A DNA stretch of 64,000 nucleotides from an uncultured Microbulbifer sp. (GCF_947504145.1 NZ_CANNGQ010000004.1:372001-436000), one strand, 5' to 3'. Positions 44,501 to 54,062 are shown, numbered from the stretch's first letter. Notes: generated by a model not told the origin, from the sequence alone. Numbers and translations: made by a program.

Positions 44501-44647
44501 AGCCTGCCTCCGCTTGCGCTTTATTCGTCCCTGAAAGATTGGCCACCCAATGGTGTTGCCGCTATGGCCACCGGCAGATCGATCCTGACCCGCCCGGCAG
44601 CTCGGCGCTGGATTGTGCACTCTGGTGTTCACGCCCCGATCCCTGCC

Positions 44648-45193
44648 TCAGTTGGCGGTCGAGGCGGTCTGCTGGGTTTCCTTGCCTTCGCCCTGGTAAA
44701 GATTCGGGCACTCGGCACCGTGGTTGGGGGTTTCCCAGTCCGGCAGGCGACGCTGGAAGGCCAGAATACCGCCGTTGTGCTGGCGCCAGTGGCGGCCGTC
44801 GATCACGTTGAAGTCTAAGGTGACGGGGCTCCAACCGGTAAATTGCGCGTAGACCATGCCGCTGTTGCAATGCAGGGTCCCGCCGGTGCGGATACGCACG
44901 ATGTCTCCCTCAATACGCCAGGAGATTGCAAAGCCGTGGGTGAGCTGGCCGTCCTTGCGGAAGCCGTGCGCAAACCCGGTGCCATCGGACTTGAGCTGCC
45001 ACACAAGCTGCTCGTCGCCCTGCCCGACCACAAGCCAGTTGCCGGCCCACTGGCGGGCATTGGATTGATCGGGGGTCTGCTCTTGGGCGGAGGCGACCAT
45101 GGGAACAAGAAAAAACACCACAAGCACAAGGACATAGGCCTGCAGCAGGGACAGGAGGACGGGACGGAAGGACAACTGACGCAACAACTTCAT
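44648..45193 (-). CDS. secreted hypothetical protein (paralogue of 43586-44500)
   Basis: 181-residue protein with a clear Sec signal peptide (SLLQAYVLVLVVFFLVPMVASAQE, cleavage after ASA). The mature part repeats the pattern of the next gene: QWAGNWLVVGQGDEQLVWQL, SDGTGFAHGF, AISWRIEGDIVRIRTGG. Two Cys (LHCNSG and AECPN) correspond to IVCRGG and APCPK of the paralogue, suggesting a conserved disulfide. I use the ATG at 45193, which starts the signal peptide. Function unknown; the shared lipocalin-like 'W-x-GNW' start hints at a small beta-barrel. Confidence 0.68.
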   Translation of the reverse strand: MKLLRQLSFRPVLLSLLQAYVLVLVVFFLVPMVASAQEQTPDQSNARQWAGNWLVVGQGDEQLVWQLKSDGTGFAHGFRKDGQLTHGFAISWRIEGDIVRIRTGGTLHCNSGMVYAQFTGWSPVTLDFNVIDGRHWRQHNGGILAFQRRLPDWETPNHGAECPNLYQGEGKETQQTASTAN

Positions 45194-45357
45194 GCGGCAC
45201 TCTTCTCTGTTGGGTTCAACGACTGGCGGTTTTTTGATCAACCTAATTAAAAGCCTAGTCGTTAATCTCAACAGTGGCAGCAGATGCGACAAATTTCTTT
45301 GATTCGGCGCCAGACCACGCTAAGTGGACGCGCGCCATATGAAAAAGAGTGCGGTTT

Positions 45358-46575
45358 TTATTTTCGCGGCCGGCGCAGCCCGTACCACAACAAGGCACCC
45401 ACCCCCAGGGCGACCAGGAAGAGCAGCGCAGCCCAGCCGTAGATGGCGCCGCCGGAAGACGGCTGCAATTGCTCCCGCGCGCGCACCACATTGGCCTGCA
45501 GGCGCTGGAACTTGTCGATGACCTCGTTGCTGGGGGCGCGGTCGAGGATGGACTGGCGGAGCTCCTGCCACTGCTGGTCGAGCTGTGCAGCCAGCGCCGG
45601 GTTCTTGTGGACGAGCTGGGGGCGCGCCTGGGCGTAGCCTTCGCGCAGGCCGAGCATCAACTGGTGGTAGGCGCTGGCGGTGTCGCCGCCGCGGTAGGCC
45701 GTCTGCGCCAGGTACAGCAGCCCGGCGGCGCGCGCCAGCGGGTGTTGCAGATGCGCGGTTTCCCGGGGGTGAGCGCGCCACCACATCAGCGCAGTGCGAG
45801 CATCCGCGGGCAATTCTGCGGGACGCAGTACCGCCATCCCCGGCAATCCCACCAGGGCGGGATATTCCTGGGCGCGCTTGTGCGCGGGGGCGTTCTCGGG
45901 CGCAGCAAAGCCCGCCACCATCACCGCCAGTGCCCAGCGCTCGCGGCTGCTAAGGTCGCCGTCTACAGCGTTGTCGTGGGCATCGTTACGGGTGGGTTCG
46001 AGCACGTTGTAAAAGTCGTACAGGCTCAGATTGGCCATACGCGCCGGGTCATTCAGATTGCGTTCGGCCTGGTGGGCATCACCCCGCTCACCGTGGCAGT
46101 GCTGGCAGCGATCCTGATAGAGCGCGCGCGCCTCACTGGCGGGTGGCAGCGGCTCCGCCGGCGATCGCGGCAATTGATACAGTGCGGCAAACCGGTCGGC
46201 GGCGCCATTGGCGCGCTGGCGCACAACCGCCGCGGGGGCGCGATTGTCGATAGCATCGGACAGGGCGCGCAGGTTGTCCTGCAGCTGGGTGCGCCCGGGC
46301 TTGTCCGGGAGGCGCTCCAGCAGGTCGGTCGCCACCCGTACGTTGCCCTGTTGCTGGCGATACAGGCTGCGGTCGCGGATAGCCCCGTCCGCCACGGCTT
46401 CCGGGTAATCCACACCGATAAACGACAACAGGCTGACCGCGCGCGCGGCGGTGTCGCGATTTTCCTGATCTGCGGCAGGCTGCGCGCAGGCCCATGTCCC
46501 CACCAACCACAGGGCGAGGGAAAGCAGACGGAGCTGGCGCGGGCGGTTTCTGGGCATGATCGTAGTGGCGTACAT
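45358..46575 (-). CDS. membrane-anchored mono-haem c-type cytochrome
   Basis: Protein of about 405 residues exported by an N-terminal signal (LLSLALWLVGTWACAQ). The only CxxCH motif, ALYQDRCQHCHGERGD, lies mid-protein, and a possible axial Met is in DPARMANLSLYDF. The remainder is helix-rich, with a C-terminal transmembrane helix (GWAALLFLVALGVGALLWYG) and a basic tail facing the cytoplasm. The architecture of a single haem in a large helical periplasmic domain plus C-terminal anchor is not one I can name. Start at 46575 chosen because AGGG lies about ten bases upstream; 46557 is possible. Confidence 0.72.
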   Translation of the reverse strand: MYATTIMPRNRPRQLRLLSLALWLVGTWACAQPAADQENRDTAARAVSLLSFIGVDYPEAVADGAIRDRSLYRQQQGNVRVATDLLERLPDKPGRTQLQDNLRALSDAIDNRAPAAVVRQRANGAADRFAALYQLPRSPAEPLPPASEARALYQDRCQHCHGERGDAHQAERNLNDPARMANLSLYDFYNVLEPTRNDAHDNAVDGDLSSRERWALAVMVAGFAAPENAPAHKRAQEYPALVGLPGMAVLRPAELPADARTALMWWRAHPRETAHLQHPLARAAGLLYLAQTAYRGGDTASAYHQLMLGLREGYAQARPQLVHKNPALAAQLDQQWQELRQSILDRAPSNEVIDKFQRLQANVVRAREQLQPSSGGAIYGWAALLFLVALGVGALLWYGLRRPRK

Positions 46576-46667
46576 TTTTTTGGAACCCTGTTTTAGCCTA
46601 GCAGCACCGTGGAGTACAACGTCCGCATGCGCCTGCACCCTTAAAGCGGGGGGTAAAAAAAACAGGT

Positions 46668-46696
46668 ATAAAAAAACCCCGCGCGAGCGGGGTTTT
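46668..46696 (-). terminator. intrinsic terminator after dsbA
   Basis: Stem AAAACCCCGC / GCGGGGTTTT (10 bp) with loop GCGA, followed on the minus strand by additional T residues, 20 bases after the dsbA stop. Confidence 0.88.
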
Positions 46697-46716
46697 GTGC
46701 GGTCGGGCTCGAGTAA

Positions 46717-47394
46717 TCAGCCCTTTTCGGCGCGCTCTTTCTCGATCAGGAAGTCCACTACGTCCAGCATCAGCTGCTGGCCATTGGATTTACCTTTCAG
46801 GCCCGGCAGCGAAGTGCTGATGCGGTATTTGCCCGCAACCACCATTTCGGGCGTACCGGTGAGGTTGTACGCGCGCTGTTTGGCCTGGCCCTGCTTGATT
46901 TTGCTGTTGATGGCAAAGGAGTTGAGCAGTTTGACCGCTTTCTCACCATCGGCGCCATTGTCGGTAAAGATCGCGGCAATGGCGGCATCGTCTGGCTTCC
47001 AGTTGCGGCCGTCGCGGTTGGCGAACATTTTACGCTGCTGGGCGATGGCGGCAAAAATCGGATCGTGGACCTTGTCCATCACACCCATGGCTTCGGCGAC
47101 GTAGAACATGCGCGCATGGACTTCCATCACCGGCTGCCAGATGGCCGGAATCTTCTTCAGCGCGACATCGGCGGGCATGGTTTTCTGCCACTTCTTCAGC
47201 GGCGCCTCGAAGTGGTAGCAGTGGCCACAGCCGTACCAGAACAGCTCGGTGACTTCGACTTTGCTGTTGTCATCCTGAGCTACAGCGGTGGGCAGCACTT
47301 CGTAGTGCTGGCCGGCCTTGAATTTACCCGGGGTATCCTGGGCGCAGGCCGCGAGGCTCAGCAGCATGGTGAACAGGGCGACAACAGTTCTCAT
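46717..47394 (-). CDS. dsbA: thiol:disulfide interchange protein DsbA
   Basis: Periplasmic oxidase that introduces disulfides into exported proteins. The active site is CGHC in LFWYGCGHCYHFEAPL (near residue 55), with the thioredoxin fold, a helical insert and the cis-Pro region TGTPEMVVAGKY. Length of 225 is usual for Pseudomonas-type DsbA. The N-terminus MRTVVALFTMLLSLAACAQ fits a lipobox (SLAAC), so this copy may be lipid-anchored instead of soluble. It sits beside cytochrome genes, as in Pseudomonas, where dsbA neighbours a cytochrome c4 and engB. Confidence 0.92.
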   Translation of the reverse strand: MRTVVALFTMLLSLAACAQDTPGKFKAGQHYEVLPTAVAQDDNSKVEVTELFWYGCGHCYHFEAPLKKWQKTMPADVALKKIPAIWQPVMEVHARMFYVAEAMGVMDKVHDPIFAAIAQQRKMFANRDGRNWKPDDAAIAAIFTDNGADGEKAVKLLNSFAINSKIKQGQAKQRAYNLTGTPEMVVAGKYRISTSLPGLKGKSNGQQLMLDVVDFLIEKERAEKG

Positions 47395-47532
47395 TGGGAC
47401 TTACTCCAAACATTTATTCTGGGTGGCGGGGGCAGTATGGTCTTGAATACCTGACGCCCGGCTGAATATAGACCGCCGGAATTATTGAAGTTCCCGCTGC
47501 CGGGTGCAACCCGGGTGCGGCAGCCAGAAACA

Positions 47533-47559
47533 AAAAGGCCGGTCACAGACCGGCCTTTT
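47533..47559 (-). terminator. intrinsic terminator after cytochrome c4 region
   Basis: Stem AAAAGGCCGGT / ACCGGCCTTTT (11 bp) with a 5-base loop. Located about 40 bases past the cytochrome c4 stop and read on the minus strand into TTTT; A-tract symmetry makes it usable in both directions. Confidence 0.85.
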
Positions 47560-47599
47560 GTGAACTCGCTCCCGTACCGACGGTGCAACCGAGCGGTTC

Positions 47600-48250
47600 T
47601 TACTCGGTCAGGCCTGCAACAAAGTTGGCCACCGCCTTGATCTCGGCGTCAGACAACTGCTTGGCCACGGTACGCATGGTGCGCGCGTCGCCATCGTTGG
47701 CGCGGGTACCGGCGCGGAAGGCTTTCAGCTGCTTTTCCACATATTCGGCGTACTGACCAGACAAGCGCGGATAGCCGGCCGGGGCATTACCCTGACCTGT
47801 GGGAGAGTGGCAACCCATGCAGGCGGGCACGCCGCTGGCGGTATTGCCGGCGCGATAGATCTTGCTACCCAGCTCCAGGCCATCCACATTGTCGCCGTTG
47901 TTCAGCATTACCGAGAAGGCCTCGGAACCGGAGATCTGGATATTCTGCGAGGCAAAAAACGCCGCCACGTCTTCCAGATCCTGGTCGCTCATATTGTCGA
48001 GCATACCGGTCATTTCCGGGACTGCACGGTCACCGCTCTTGATGTCGTGCATCTGCTTGAGCAGGTACTTCTCACCGAGGCCGGCGATTTTCGGGAAGGT
48101 GGGTGCCGGGCTGTTGCCATCCGGACCGTGGCAGGCAACACACAGAGCCGCCTTGGATTGCCCCGCACTGGCGTCACCGGCGGCGTAGCCGACCTGGGTA
48201 AACGCTACCATCCCCAAAGCCAGAGCGGCCTTTTTTATAATGCTGTTCAT
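47600..48250 (-). CDS. dihaem cytochrome c4
   Basis: Periplasmic electron carrier of 216 residues made of two similar halves. Signal peptide about residues 1-23 (AFTQVGYAAGDA). Haem motifs are ALCVACHGPDG (first half) and PACMGCHSPTG (second half), each followed by a Met-containing axial segment (VPEMTGMLDN; ARTMRTVAKQL). The repeated phrases GLGEKYLLKQM and GQYAEYVEKQL mark the internal duplication. It probably passes electrons to a terminal oxidase, in line with the oxidase assembly genes at the other end of the window. Confidence 0.93.
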   Translation of the reverse strand: MNSIIKKAALALGMVAFTQVGYAAGDASAGQSKAALCVACHGPDGNSPAPTFPKIAGLGEKYLLKQMHDIKSGDRAVPEMTGMLDNMSDQDLEDVAAFFASQNIQISGSEAFSVMLNNGDNVDGLELGSKIYRAGNTASGVPACMGCHSPTGQGNAPAGYPRLSGQYAEYVEKQLKAFRAGTRANDGDARTMRTVAKQLSDAEIKAVANFVAGLTE

Positions 48251-48383
48251 ACGTCGTCCTGTTGCGCGCTGAAATTGTGCATCCTACGTTGCTGGCGGCT
48301 TACCATACGCCCGGCAGCCATCAGCGACGTTAAAACCGCGGCATTATATACTTGCGCGCCATCTGAGTGTACCGGGAAGACTC

Positions 48384-49037
48384 ATGTCCGAATCCAATGT
48401 AGAACGAATCAATTTCCGCCGAGCGGAATTTCTTATCAGCGCGCCCACCCTGGCGGAGTGCCCGGAGGACTCCGGCGCCGAGGTAGCCTTTGCCGGCCGC
48501 TCCAATGCCGGCAAATCCAGCGCCATCAATGCGCTGACCGACAACGGCAAGCTGGCGCGCACCTCCAAGACACCGGGGCGCACCCAGCTGATCAACTTTT
48601 TCCGCCTGAGCGAGCAGCAGCGGCTGGTGGACCTCCCGGGGTACGGCTACGCCAAGGTAGCGCGCTCCATGAAAGATGAGTGGCAGCGGCACCTGGCGTT
48701 CTACCTGGAGCAGCGCAAGTGCCTGAAAGGACTGGTGTTAATGATGGATATCCGCCAGCCGCTGAAGGAATTCGACCTGCAGATGCTCACCTGGGCGGTG
48801 AATGCCGGTATGCCGGCGCATATCCTGCTGACCAAGGCGGACAAACTGAAAAACGGCCCCGCCAACAATACCCGCTTCGCCGTAGAAAAGGAGCTGAAGG
48901 AGCTGGGACTGGACAACAACGTCAGCGTGCAGATCTTCTCCTCACCCAAACGCAAGGGGCTGGACAAGCTCGAGGCGCGCCTGAATCAGTGGCTGTCACT
49001 GGCGCCGGGTGACAGCGAAGGCGATACAGCGGAGTAA
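48384..49037 (+). CDS. engB: ribosome biogenesis GTPase EngB (YihA/YsxC)
   Basis: Essential-type GTPase of 217 residues for large ribosomal subunit assembly. G1 is [11 protein letters not shown]3 DLPGYGYA, G4 LTKADKLK, and the G5-like segment is [25 protein letters not shown] is the switch I region peculiar to EngB. It is divergent from cytochrome c4, an arrangement found widely in gammaproteobacteria. Confidence 0.95.
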   Translation: MSESNVERINFRRAEFLISAPTLAECPEDSGAEVAFAGRSNAGKSSAINALTDNGKLARTSKTPGRTQLINFFRLSEQQRLVDLPGYGYAKVARSMKDEWQRHLAFYLEQRKCLKGLVLMMDIRQPLKEFDLQMLTWAVNAGMPAHILLTKADKLKNGPANNTRFAVEKELKELGLDNNVSVQIFSSPKRKGLDKLEARLNQWLSLAPGDSEGDTAE

Positions 49038-49105
49038 TATCCAGCGGCAAGGGCCCTGGCGACCAGTAAGCGCTCACATACGTAAAACCCCGGACCATCG
49101 CGACG

Positions 49106-49285
49106 TTAATGGCTGCCGGCCAGCCCCTCTTCCTTGAGGCTGTCCAGCAGAATACGTCGCAGCGCGCGGCGCGCAGTCGGCGTCAGGCCGCGTAGCTGCT
49201 CTGCCGTGAGATGACGTTCAGCAATCAGAGACGCGAGGGCCTCCCGGCTGATCTGAACTTTAAGAAATCGATCCGCGGACGCCAT
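49106..49285 (-). CDS. small hypothetical protein
   Basis: 59-residue helical, basic protein (MASADRFLKVQISREALASLI, LTPTARRALRRILLDSL). Start at the ATG at 49285 with AGGAG twelve bases upstream; codon use matches its GC-rich neighbours. It follows the 49330-49794 gene by about 45 bases on the same strand. No family recognised. Confidence 0.5.
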   Translation of the reverse strand: MASADRFLKVQISREALASLIAERHLTAEQLRGLTPTARRALRRILLDSLKEEGLAGSH

Positions 49286-49329
49286 GGTGAATTGCGCTCC
49301 TGGTTCAATGTGATGTGGGTTCGCGCCAA

Positions 49330-49794
49330 TCAATGCAGCCGCGGGGGCCCACCCGCAGCCGGCGACAACTCTCCTGGCAACTGCCCACCCCAGGCTTCGG
49401 GCACTCTGGTGTCCTCCGTATAGAGGGTACGGATACAGTCGGCGGTAAGTTGGTAGTGGGCTTTGGTTGCCAGTTCCCGCGACAGGCGCGAGCTGGCCCC
49501 CACAAGGATATAATTGCCATGCCCGGTATCGCCGGTCTGGCGATACGCTTCCATGAGCTGACGAGCACTGTCGGTAAAGCGCATTGCCGCCACGGCGTAG
49601 CCCGGGGCTCGCTCACTGAGAAGGAAATCGGCCAACTCATATGCGCAACCGAGAAACGGTACCGCCTGCCGATACTGCCCCTCTTCACACAAAAGCGCTC
49701 CCCGCTCGGTCCACTCCAGCCACGACTGCTCCGCACGCCGGGCATCGCTCATCAACCACTGGCGATGGTTGGCACACAAAAACTTCAAATTCAC
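49330..49794 (-). CDS. TPR-like hypothetical protein
   Basis: 154-residue, mostly helical cytoplasmic protein. The segment WTERGALLCEEGQYRQAVPFLGCAYELADFLL reads like a tetratricopeptide hairpin, and a second helical pair follows. It opens with GTG at 49794 preceded by GGGGA at five-base spacing. The first 110 bases are overlapped in another frame by a Cys-rich open frame (49685-49885). Function unknown. Confidence 0.6.
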   Translation of the reverse strand: MNLKFLCANHRQWLMSDARRAEQSWLEWTERGALLCEEGQYRQAVPFLGCAYELADFLLSERAPGYAVAAMRFTDSARQLMEAYRQTGDTGHGNYILVGASSRLSRELATKAHYQLTADCIRTLYTEDTRVPEAWGGQLPGELSPAAGGPPRLH

Positions 49795-49885
49795 AAAAAT
49801 TCCCCATGCAATTCGGGTTGATACATCCCTGTTCCATGTCCCTCCCGGTGATTTCCAGCTCGGCGGTTGAGCAAAGGGGGCACAC
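49685..49885 (-). CDS. possible Cys-rich zinc-ribbon-like small ORF
   Basis: 66-codon frame beginning GTG with CPLC at residues 2-5, then C-x4-C (GCINPNC), FC, VC and CPAC near residue 48. The paired CxxC motifs look like a zinc ribbon, but the 3' half overlaps the start of the 49330-49794 gene in a different frame. Either a real coupled small gene or a chance reading; I lean slightly to chance. Confidence 0.25.
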   Translation of the reverse strand: MCPLCSTAELEITGRDMEQGCINPNCMGNFCEFEVFVCQPSPVVDERCPACGAVVAGVDRAGSAFV

Positions 49886-49993
49886 TCAATACACCGTAAT
49901 ACGAAATATTATCATTTGCAATTGTGAGGAAGGTAATCTCTGCGGGTGATGTGAAATAGACCGCCAGATTTCTACTAAACTGAAATAGCAGGC

Positions 49994-50024
49994 AAAAAAA
50001 AGCCGGCAGATTGCAGCTGCCGGC
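49994..50024 (-). terminator. intrinsic terminator after the 73-residue ORF
   Basis: Stem GCCGGCAG / CTGCCGGC with a 7-base loop; the minus-strand transcript then runs into eight T residues. It lies about 70 bases past the stop of the small gene at 50096. Confidence 0.8.
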
Positions 50025-50095
50025 CAGGGGTCAGTGCCCTTGGGGATGGGCACTGTGGGGAACGCGCCCAGGGGGACGGGCACGCTCTTGGGTTC

Positions 50096-50317
50096 TCACC
50101 CAAATTCCACTGCATCCGATGCGTTTCCTTCAATACAAAGACTAAGCTGGGCCGCGGTTGTTCCCCACTCAATTTTCTCTGCGTTGCTCTCCGGTATTCG
50201 GATACAGGAAATGTATCCCACAACCACGCCTGCTGGGGATATTAAATTCTTATATTGAGACTTTATTCTCCACCACTGGCTAAATTTTCCATTTTCGTGC
50301 AATTCGCAATCAACCAT
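50096..50317 (-). CDS. small AT-rich hypothetical protein
   Basis: 73-residue protein (MVDCELHENGKFSQWW at the N-terminus). ATG preceded by AGGG at seven-base spacing, and the frame is followed by a strong terminator, so it looks like a complete transcription unit. Base composition is more AT-rich than polA on one side and the GC-rich genes on the other, consistent with recent arrival. No signal peptide, transmembrane helix or family recognised. Confidence 0.5.
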   Translation of the reverse strand: MVDCELHENGKFSQWWRIKSQYKNLISPAGVVVGYISCIRIPESNAEKIEWGTTAAQLSLCIEGNASDAVEFG

Positions 50318-50376
50318 CTACCAGCCCTGTTCGTTTCTCGATCAGTGTATTTTTTGTGCGCGGACAAATTTTGGGC

Positions 50377-50417
50377 AAAAAAAAGCCCCGATGGGGGTAG
50401 CTTCGGGGCGAGGGGCT
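50377..50417 (-). terminator. intrinsic terminator after polA
   Basis: About 110 bases past the polA stop. GCCCCGA / TCGGGGC forms a hairpin with an 11-base loop, followed by T8 on the minus strand; a second AAGCCCC / GGGGCTT pairing is also possible, so two alternative stems compete. Confidence 0.75.
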
Positions 50418-50530
50418 TCTGACTAAGCTTTGGGGGATGATGTTCAAATCAACGATCTTGCTTAGTTAGAGGGGCTGTTTCCGGTGGAGTTCCACCGGAA
50501 ACAAAAAAATTTCAAAAAATTTGAAAGTTC

Positions 50531-53281
50531 TCAGTGCGCCTCGTCCCAGTTGGCTCCTTCTCCCAGGTCCGCAATCAGCGGTACATCCAGTTCCGCTGCG
50601 GCCTGCATCAGTTCCGGAATCCGTTTCACAATCACATCCCGCTCGTCGGCGGGGACTTCCAGTACCAGTTCATCGTGCACCTGCATGATCAGCCGGGTTT
50701 TCAGTTTTTCGTCGCGCAACCAGGCGGCCACGGCGATCATCGCGCGCTTGATGATATCTGCCGCAGTGCCCTGCATGGGCGCGTTGATGGCGGTGCGCTC
50801 GGCAGCCTGGCGTTGCATGCCGTTGCGGGAATTGATTTCCGGCAGATACAGGCGGCGGCCAAACAGGGTTTCCACATAACCCTTGTCTGCAGCCTGCTTG
50901 CGGGTGTTCTCCATGTATTCGAGCACACCCGGATAACGCTCGAAGTAGCGGTCGATATAGGTTTGTGCATCTGCGCGGGGAATATCCAGCTGCTTGGCGA
51001 GGCCGAAGGCACTCATGCCGTAAATCAGGCCGAAGTTGATTGCCTTGGCGCGGCGGCGCTGCTCATCGCTCACCTCGTCTGCCGGCACTTCGAACACTTC
51101 CGCGGCGGTAGCCCGATGAATGTCGGCGCCCGCGGCGAAGGCATCCAGCAGCCCCTTGTCGCCAGACAGATGCGCCATGATCCGCAGTTCAATCTGGGAA
51201 TAGTCCGCGGCCACAATCACACTGCCGCCGTTAATGTTTGGGTCCGCCACAAAGGCCTGGCGGATACGGCGACCTTCTTCGCTGCGGATGGGAATGTTCT
51301 GCAGGTTGGGATCGGAGGACGACAGACGCCCGGTGGCAGCCACGGCCTGATGGTAAGACGTGTGTACACGTCCGGTGGCCGGGTCGATCATCTGCGGCAG
51401 CTTGTCGGTGTAGGTATTTTTCAGTTTGGCCATGCCCCGGTACTGCATGATGATGGCCGGCAACTTGTGGCTCAGGGCCAGCTCCTGCAGAACGGCCTCT
51501 GCGGTGGACGGCGCTCCTTTCGGGGTTTTCTTGATCACCGGAATTTCCAGTTTTTCAAACAGGATGGTGCCCAGCTGTTTGGTGGAGCCGAGATTGAATT
51601 CTTCCCCGGCTTCTGCAAACGCCTGCTGCTCAAGATCGCGCATTTTTTCTTCGAGCTCGCCGGACTGCTTTTTCAGCATGGCGGCGTCGATGTAGGCCCC
51701 GTTGCGCTCGATATGGGTCAGCACCGGCACCAGCGGCATTTCGATTTCGTCGAGCACTTTTTCCAGGCTCGGCTCTTTCGCCAGACGACCGCTCAGTTCC
51801 TGATGCAGGCGCAGGGTGATGTCGGCATCTTCCGCGGCGTAGGGGCCCGCCTTGTCCAGTTCGATCTGGTTGAAGGTGAGCTGCTTGGCGCCCTTGCCGG
51901 CAATGTCCTCAAACTTGATGGTGGTCTCGCCCAGATATTTCAGTGCGAGGGTATCCATATCGTGGCGGCTGCCAGTGCTGTTGAGCACATAGGATTCAAG
52001 CATGGTGTCGCGGGCGATACCGCGCAGTTCGATATCGTAGTTGGCAAGAATGTGGCTGTCGTACTTGAGGTTCTGGCCGACTTTTTTGTATTGCTCGTCT
52101 TCGAGAATCGGCTTCAGTTTGGCCAGCGCCTGATCAAAATCGATCTGCGCGGGGGCCCCCATGTAATCGTGGGCTAACGGCAAATAGGCGGCCTCGCCCG
52201 CTTCCACGGCGAAGCTCACCCCCACTAGCTTGGCCTGCATGTAATTGAGGCTGGTGGTTTCGGTATCGAAAGCGAAGACGTCGGCGCTTTTGAGCTTTTC
52301 CAGCCAGCTATCCAGGTCTTTCTCATCCAGCAGAATGCTGTAATTCCGCTCTACGGTCAGCGCATCGGCGGCGGACTCAGGGTCACCGCCGCCCTCCTCG
52401 CTCAGTTCCTCCACCCAGCTGCGGAACTCCATTTCGGCAAACAGTGCGCGCAGCTTGTCGGTATCCGGCTCTCCGTTGGCCAGTTCCTGGGGCTCGCAGT
52501 CCATTTCCACATCGGTCTTGATGGTGGCGAGCACGTAGGACATGTCCGCGGCGTCTTTGTGTTCGGCCATTTTCTTGGCCAGGGTTTTGGAGCCGCGGAA
52601 ACCCAGGGGCGCGATGGCGTCGAGGTCGGCGTAGATGTCTTTCAGGCTGCCGAGCCCCTGCAATAGCGCAAGTGCGGTCTTCTCGCCCACACCGGGCACG
52701 CCGGGAATGTTGTCGGACTTGTCGCCCATCAGGGCAAGGAAATCGATGATCAGCTCCGGGCCGACACCAAATTTGTCTTTTACCCCATCCACATCCATCA
52801 CGGTGTTGGACATCGTATTTACCAGGGTGACACCGGGGCGCACCAGCTGGGCCATGTCCTTGTCACCGGTGGAAATGATCACGTCCAGGCCCTGCTCCGC
52901 GCCCTGCAGTGCCAGGGTGCCGATCACGTCGTCCGCTTCCACTCCGTCGATGACCAGGCGCGGCAGGCCCATGGCGTCGATGATGTCGTGGATCGGCTGG
53001 ATCTGTGCGCGCAGGTCGTCCGGCATGGGTGGACGGTGGGACTTGTACTCTTCGAACAGTTCGTCGCGGAAGGTCTTACCCTTGGCGTCGAACACCACCA
53101 CGACCGGGCTGTCCGGGTGCTCCTTCAGGTGTTTACGCAGCATGGAGATGACCCCGCGCACGGCGCCGGTGGGTTGACCATTACTGGTGGCCAGCGGCGG
53201 CAGCGCGTGGAAGGCGCGGTACAGGTAGGAGGAGCCATCAACCAGGATCAGAGGCGCGGAAGCAGTCTTGTCTTTACTCAT
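50531..53281 (-). CDS. polA: DNA polymerase I
   Basis: Repair and Okazaki-fragment polymerase of 916 residues. Residues about 1-290 are the 5'-3' exonuclease ([41 protein letters not shown]). Residues about 310-500 are a 3'-5' proofreading domain with an intact FDTETTSL start, and the C-terminal polymerase has [12 protein letters not shown] (motif A), [16 protein letters not shown] (motif B) and [10 protein letters not shown] (motif C). All three activities appear intact. Usual length for gammaproteobacteria; single gene with its own terminator. Confidence 0.97.
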   Translation of the reverse strand: MSKDKTASAPLILVDGSSYLYRAFHALPPLATSNGQPTGAVRGVISMLRKHLKEHPDSPVVVVFDAKGKTFRDELFEEYKSHRPPMPDDLRAQIQPIHDIIDAMGLPRLVIDGVEADDVIGTLALQGAEQGLDVIISTGDKDMAQLVRPGVTLVNTMSNTVMDVDGVKDKFGVGPELIIDFLALMGDKSDNIPGVPGVGEKTALALLQGLGSLKDIYADLDAIAPLGFRGSKTLAKKMAEHKDAADMSYVLATIKTDVEMDCEPQELANGEPDTDKLRALFAEMEFRSWVEELSEEGGGDPESAADALTVERNYSILLDEKDLDSWLEKLKSADVFAFDTETTSLNYMQAKLVGVSFAVEAGEAAYLPLAHDYMGAPAQIDFDQALAKLKPILEDEQYKKVGQNLKYDSHILANYDIELRGIARDTMLESYVLNSTGSRHDMDTLALKYLGETTIKFEDIAGKGAKQLTFNQIELDKAGPYAAEDADITLRLHQELSGRLAKEPSLEKVLDEIEMPLVPVLTHIERNGAYIDAAMLKKQSGELEEKMRDLEQQAFAEAGEEFNLGSTKQLGTILFEKLEIPVIKKTPKGAPSTAEAVLQELALSHKLPAIIMQYRGMAKLKNTYTDKLPQMIDPATGRVHTSYHQAVAATGRLSSSDPNLQNIPIRSEEGRRIRQAFVADPNINGGSVIVAADYSQIELRIMAHLSGDKGLLDAFAAGADIHRATAAEVFEVPADEVSDEQRRRAKAINFGLIYGMSAFGLAKQLDIPRADAQTYIDRYFERYPGVLEYMENTRKQAADKGYVETLFGRRLYLPEINSRNGMQRQAAERTAINAPMQGTAADIIKRAMIAVAAWLRDEKLKTRLIMQVHDELVLEVPADERDVIVKRIPELMQAAAELDVPLIADLGEGANWDEAH

Positions 53282-53474
53282 ATACAGGTGGGAAACCAGT
53301 TTTTCATTGCGGAGATATCAGTGGGCGACAGGATACCCGCGATCGCATCTTTTCGCTCCCCTCGCAGAGAGCTTTCGCTCCACCGATACCGCCGCGCGAG
53401 TCATCGCACTGTCACCCACGTCTCGCCAGTAGCTTCTAGGCTTGGTATAGGGAAATTAAGGAGAGGTATTTGCA

Positions 53475-54026
53475 ATGGAACCCCGCATTATTCTTCCGGG
53501 GCTGCTGGCCTGCGCGCTGTCCTGCGCAGCCTTTGCCGCGGAACAGACTGACCTCGAGGCCAGGACTGACCTGACGACTGGCGTGACGACTGAAACGCAA
53601 TCGGAAGCCATCGAGCATGTGGAAGCGGTCGCCTACCCGGTGCCCGAGGTCACAACCACCGAAAACGAAACAGACAGGCGCCTGCTGGACGAACAGTTTC
53701 GTGAAAAAATCCGCCAGGAAATACGCCGCGCACCCAATCGTCAGGCGCTGATCAACAGTGTGCAGAAACAGCAGAAGCAGTTGCTGGAAGCCTTACGCAC
53801 AGCGGGTGAGCGCCAGATTAGTGAAGAAGTGGTGCAAGAGACAGCGGCCGAGCTTCGGGAAAAGCCACTGCTGGATACGGAGCAGCCCAGACACCTGCCC
53901 CTGCAACCGCTGGAGCCGGCGGCGCTGACAACAGATGCCGATGTGGATCAGGAAGAGGAGGCGGCCGCGAGCGAGCCGGCACAGGAAAGTCCGGTAAAAG
54001 AAGATGCGCCTCAGGAACCTACCTGA
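53475..54026 (+). CDS. secreted hypothetical protein
   Basis: 183-residue protein with a Sec signal (LLACALSCAAFAAEQ). The mature part is acidic and low in complexity: a helical, charged middle (LLDEQFREKIRQEIRRAPN, QKQQKQLLEALRTA) and a Glu/Ala/Pro-rich tail that looks disordered. AAGGAGAGG lies about nine bases ahead of the ATG. It is divergent from polA and convergent with znuA. No family recognised. Confidence 0.65.
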   Translation: MEPRIILPGLLACALSCAAFAAEQTDLEARTDLTTGVTTETQSEAIEHVEAVAYPVPEVTTTENETDRRLLDEQFREKIRQEIRRAPNRQALINSVQKQQKQLLEALRTAGERQISEEVVQETAAELREKPLLDTEQPRHLPLQPLEPAALTTDADVDQEEEAAASEPAQESPVKEDAPQEPT

Positions 54027-54062
54027 AACAGACCCGGCCGAGTTGAGCACCGCCCCGGCCCC

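Noticed and set aside
50534..52177. Long plus-strand open frame (547 codons) inside polA
   Set aside because: It is fully antisense to polA, whose domains are complete. Its His/Gln/Val/Gly-rich composition is the usual product of GC-rich third positions read in reverse.
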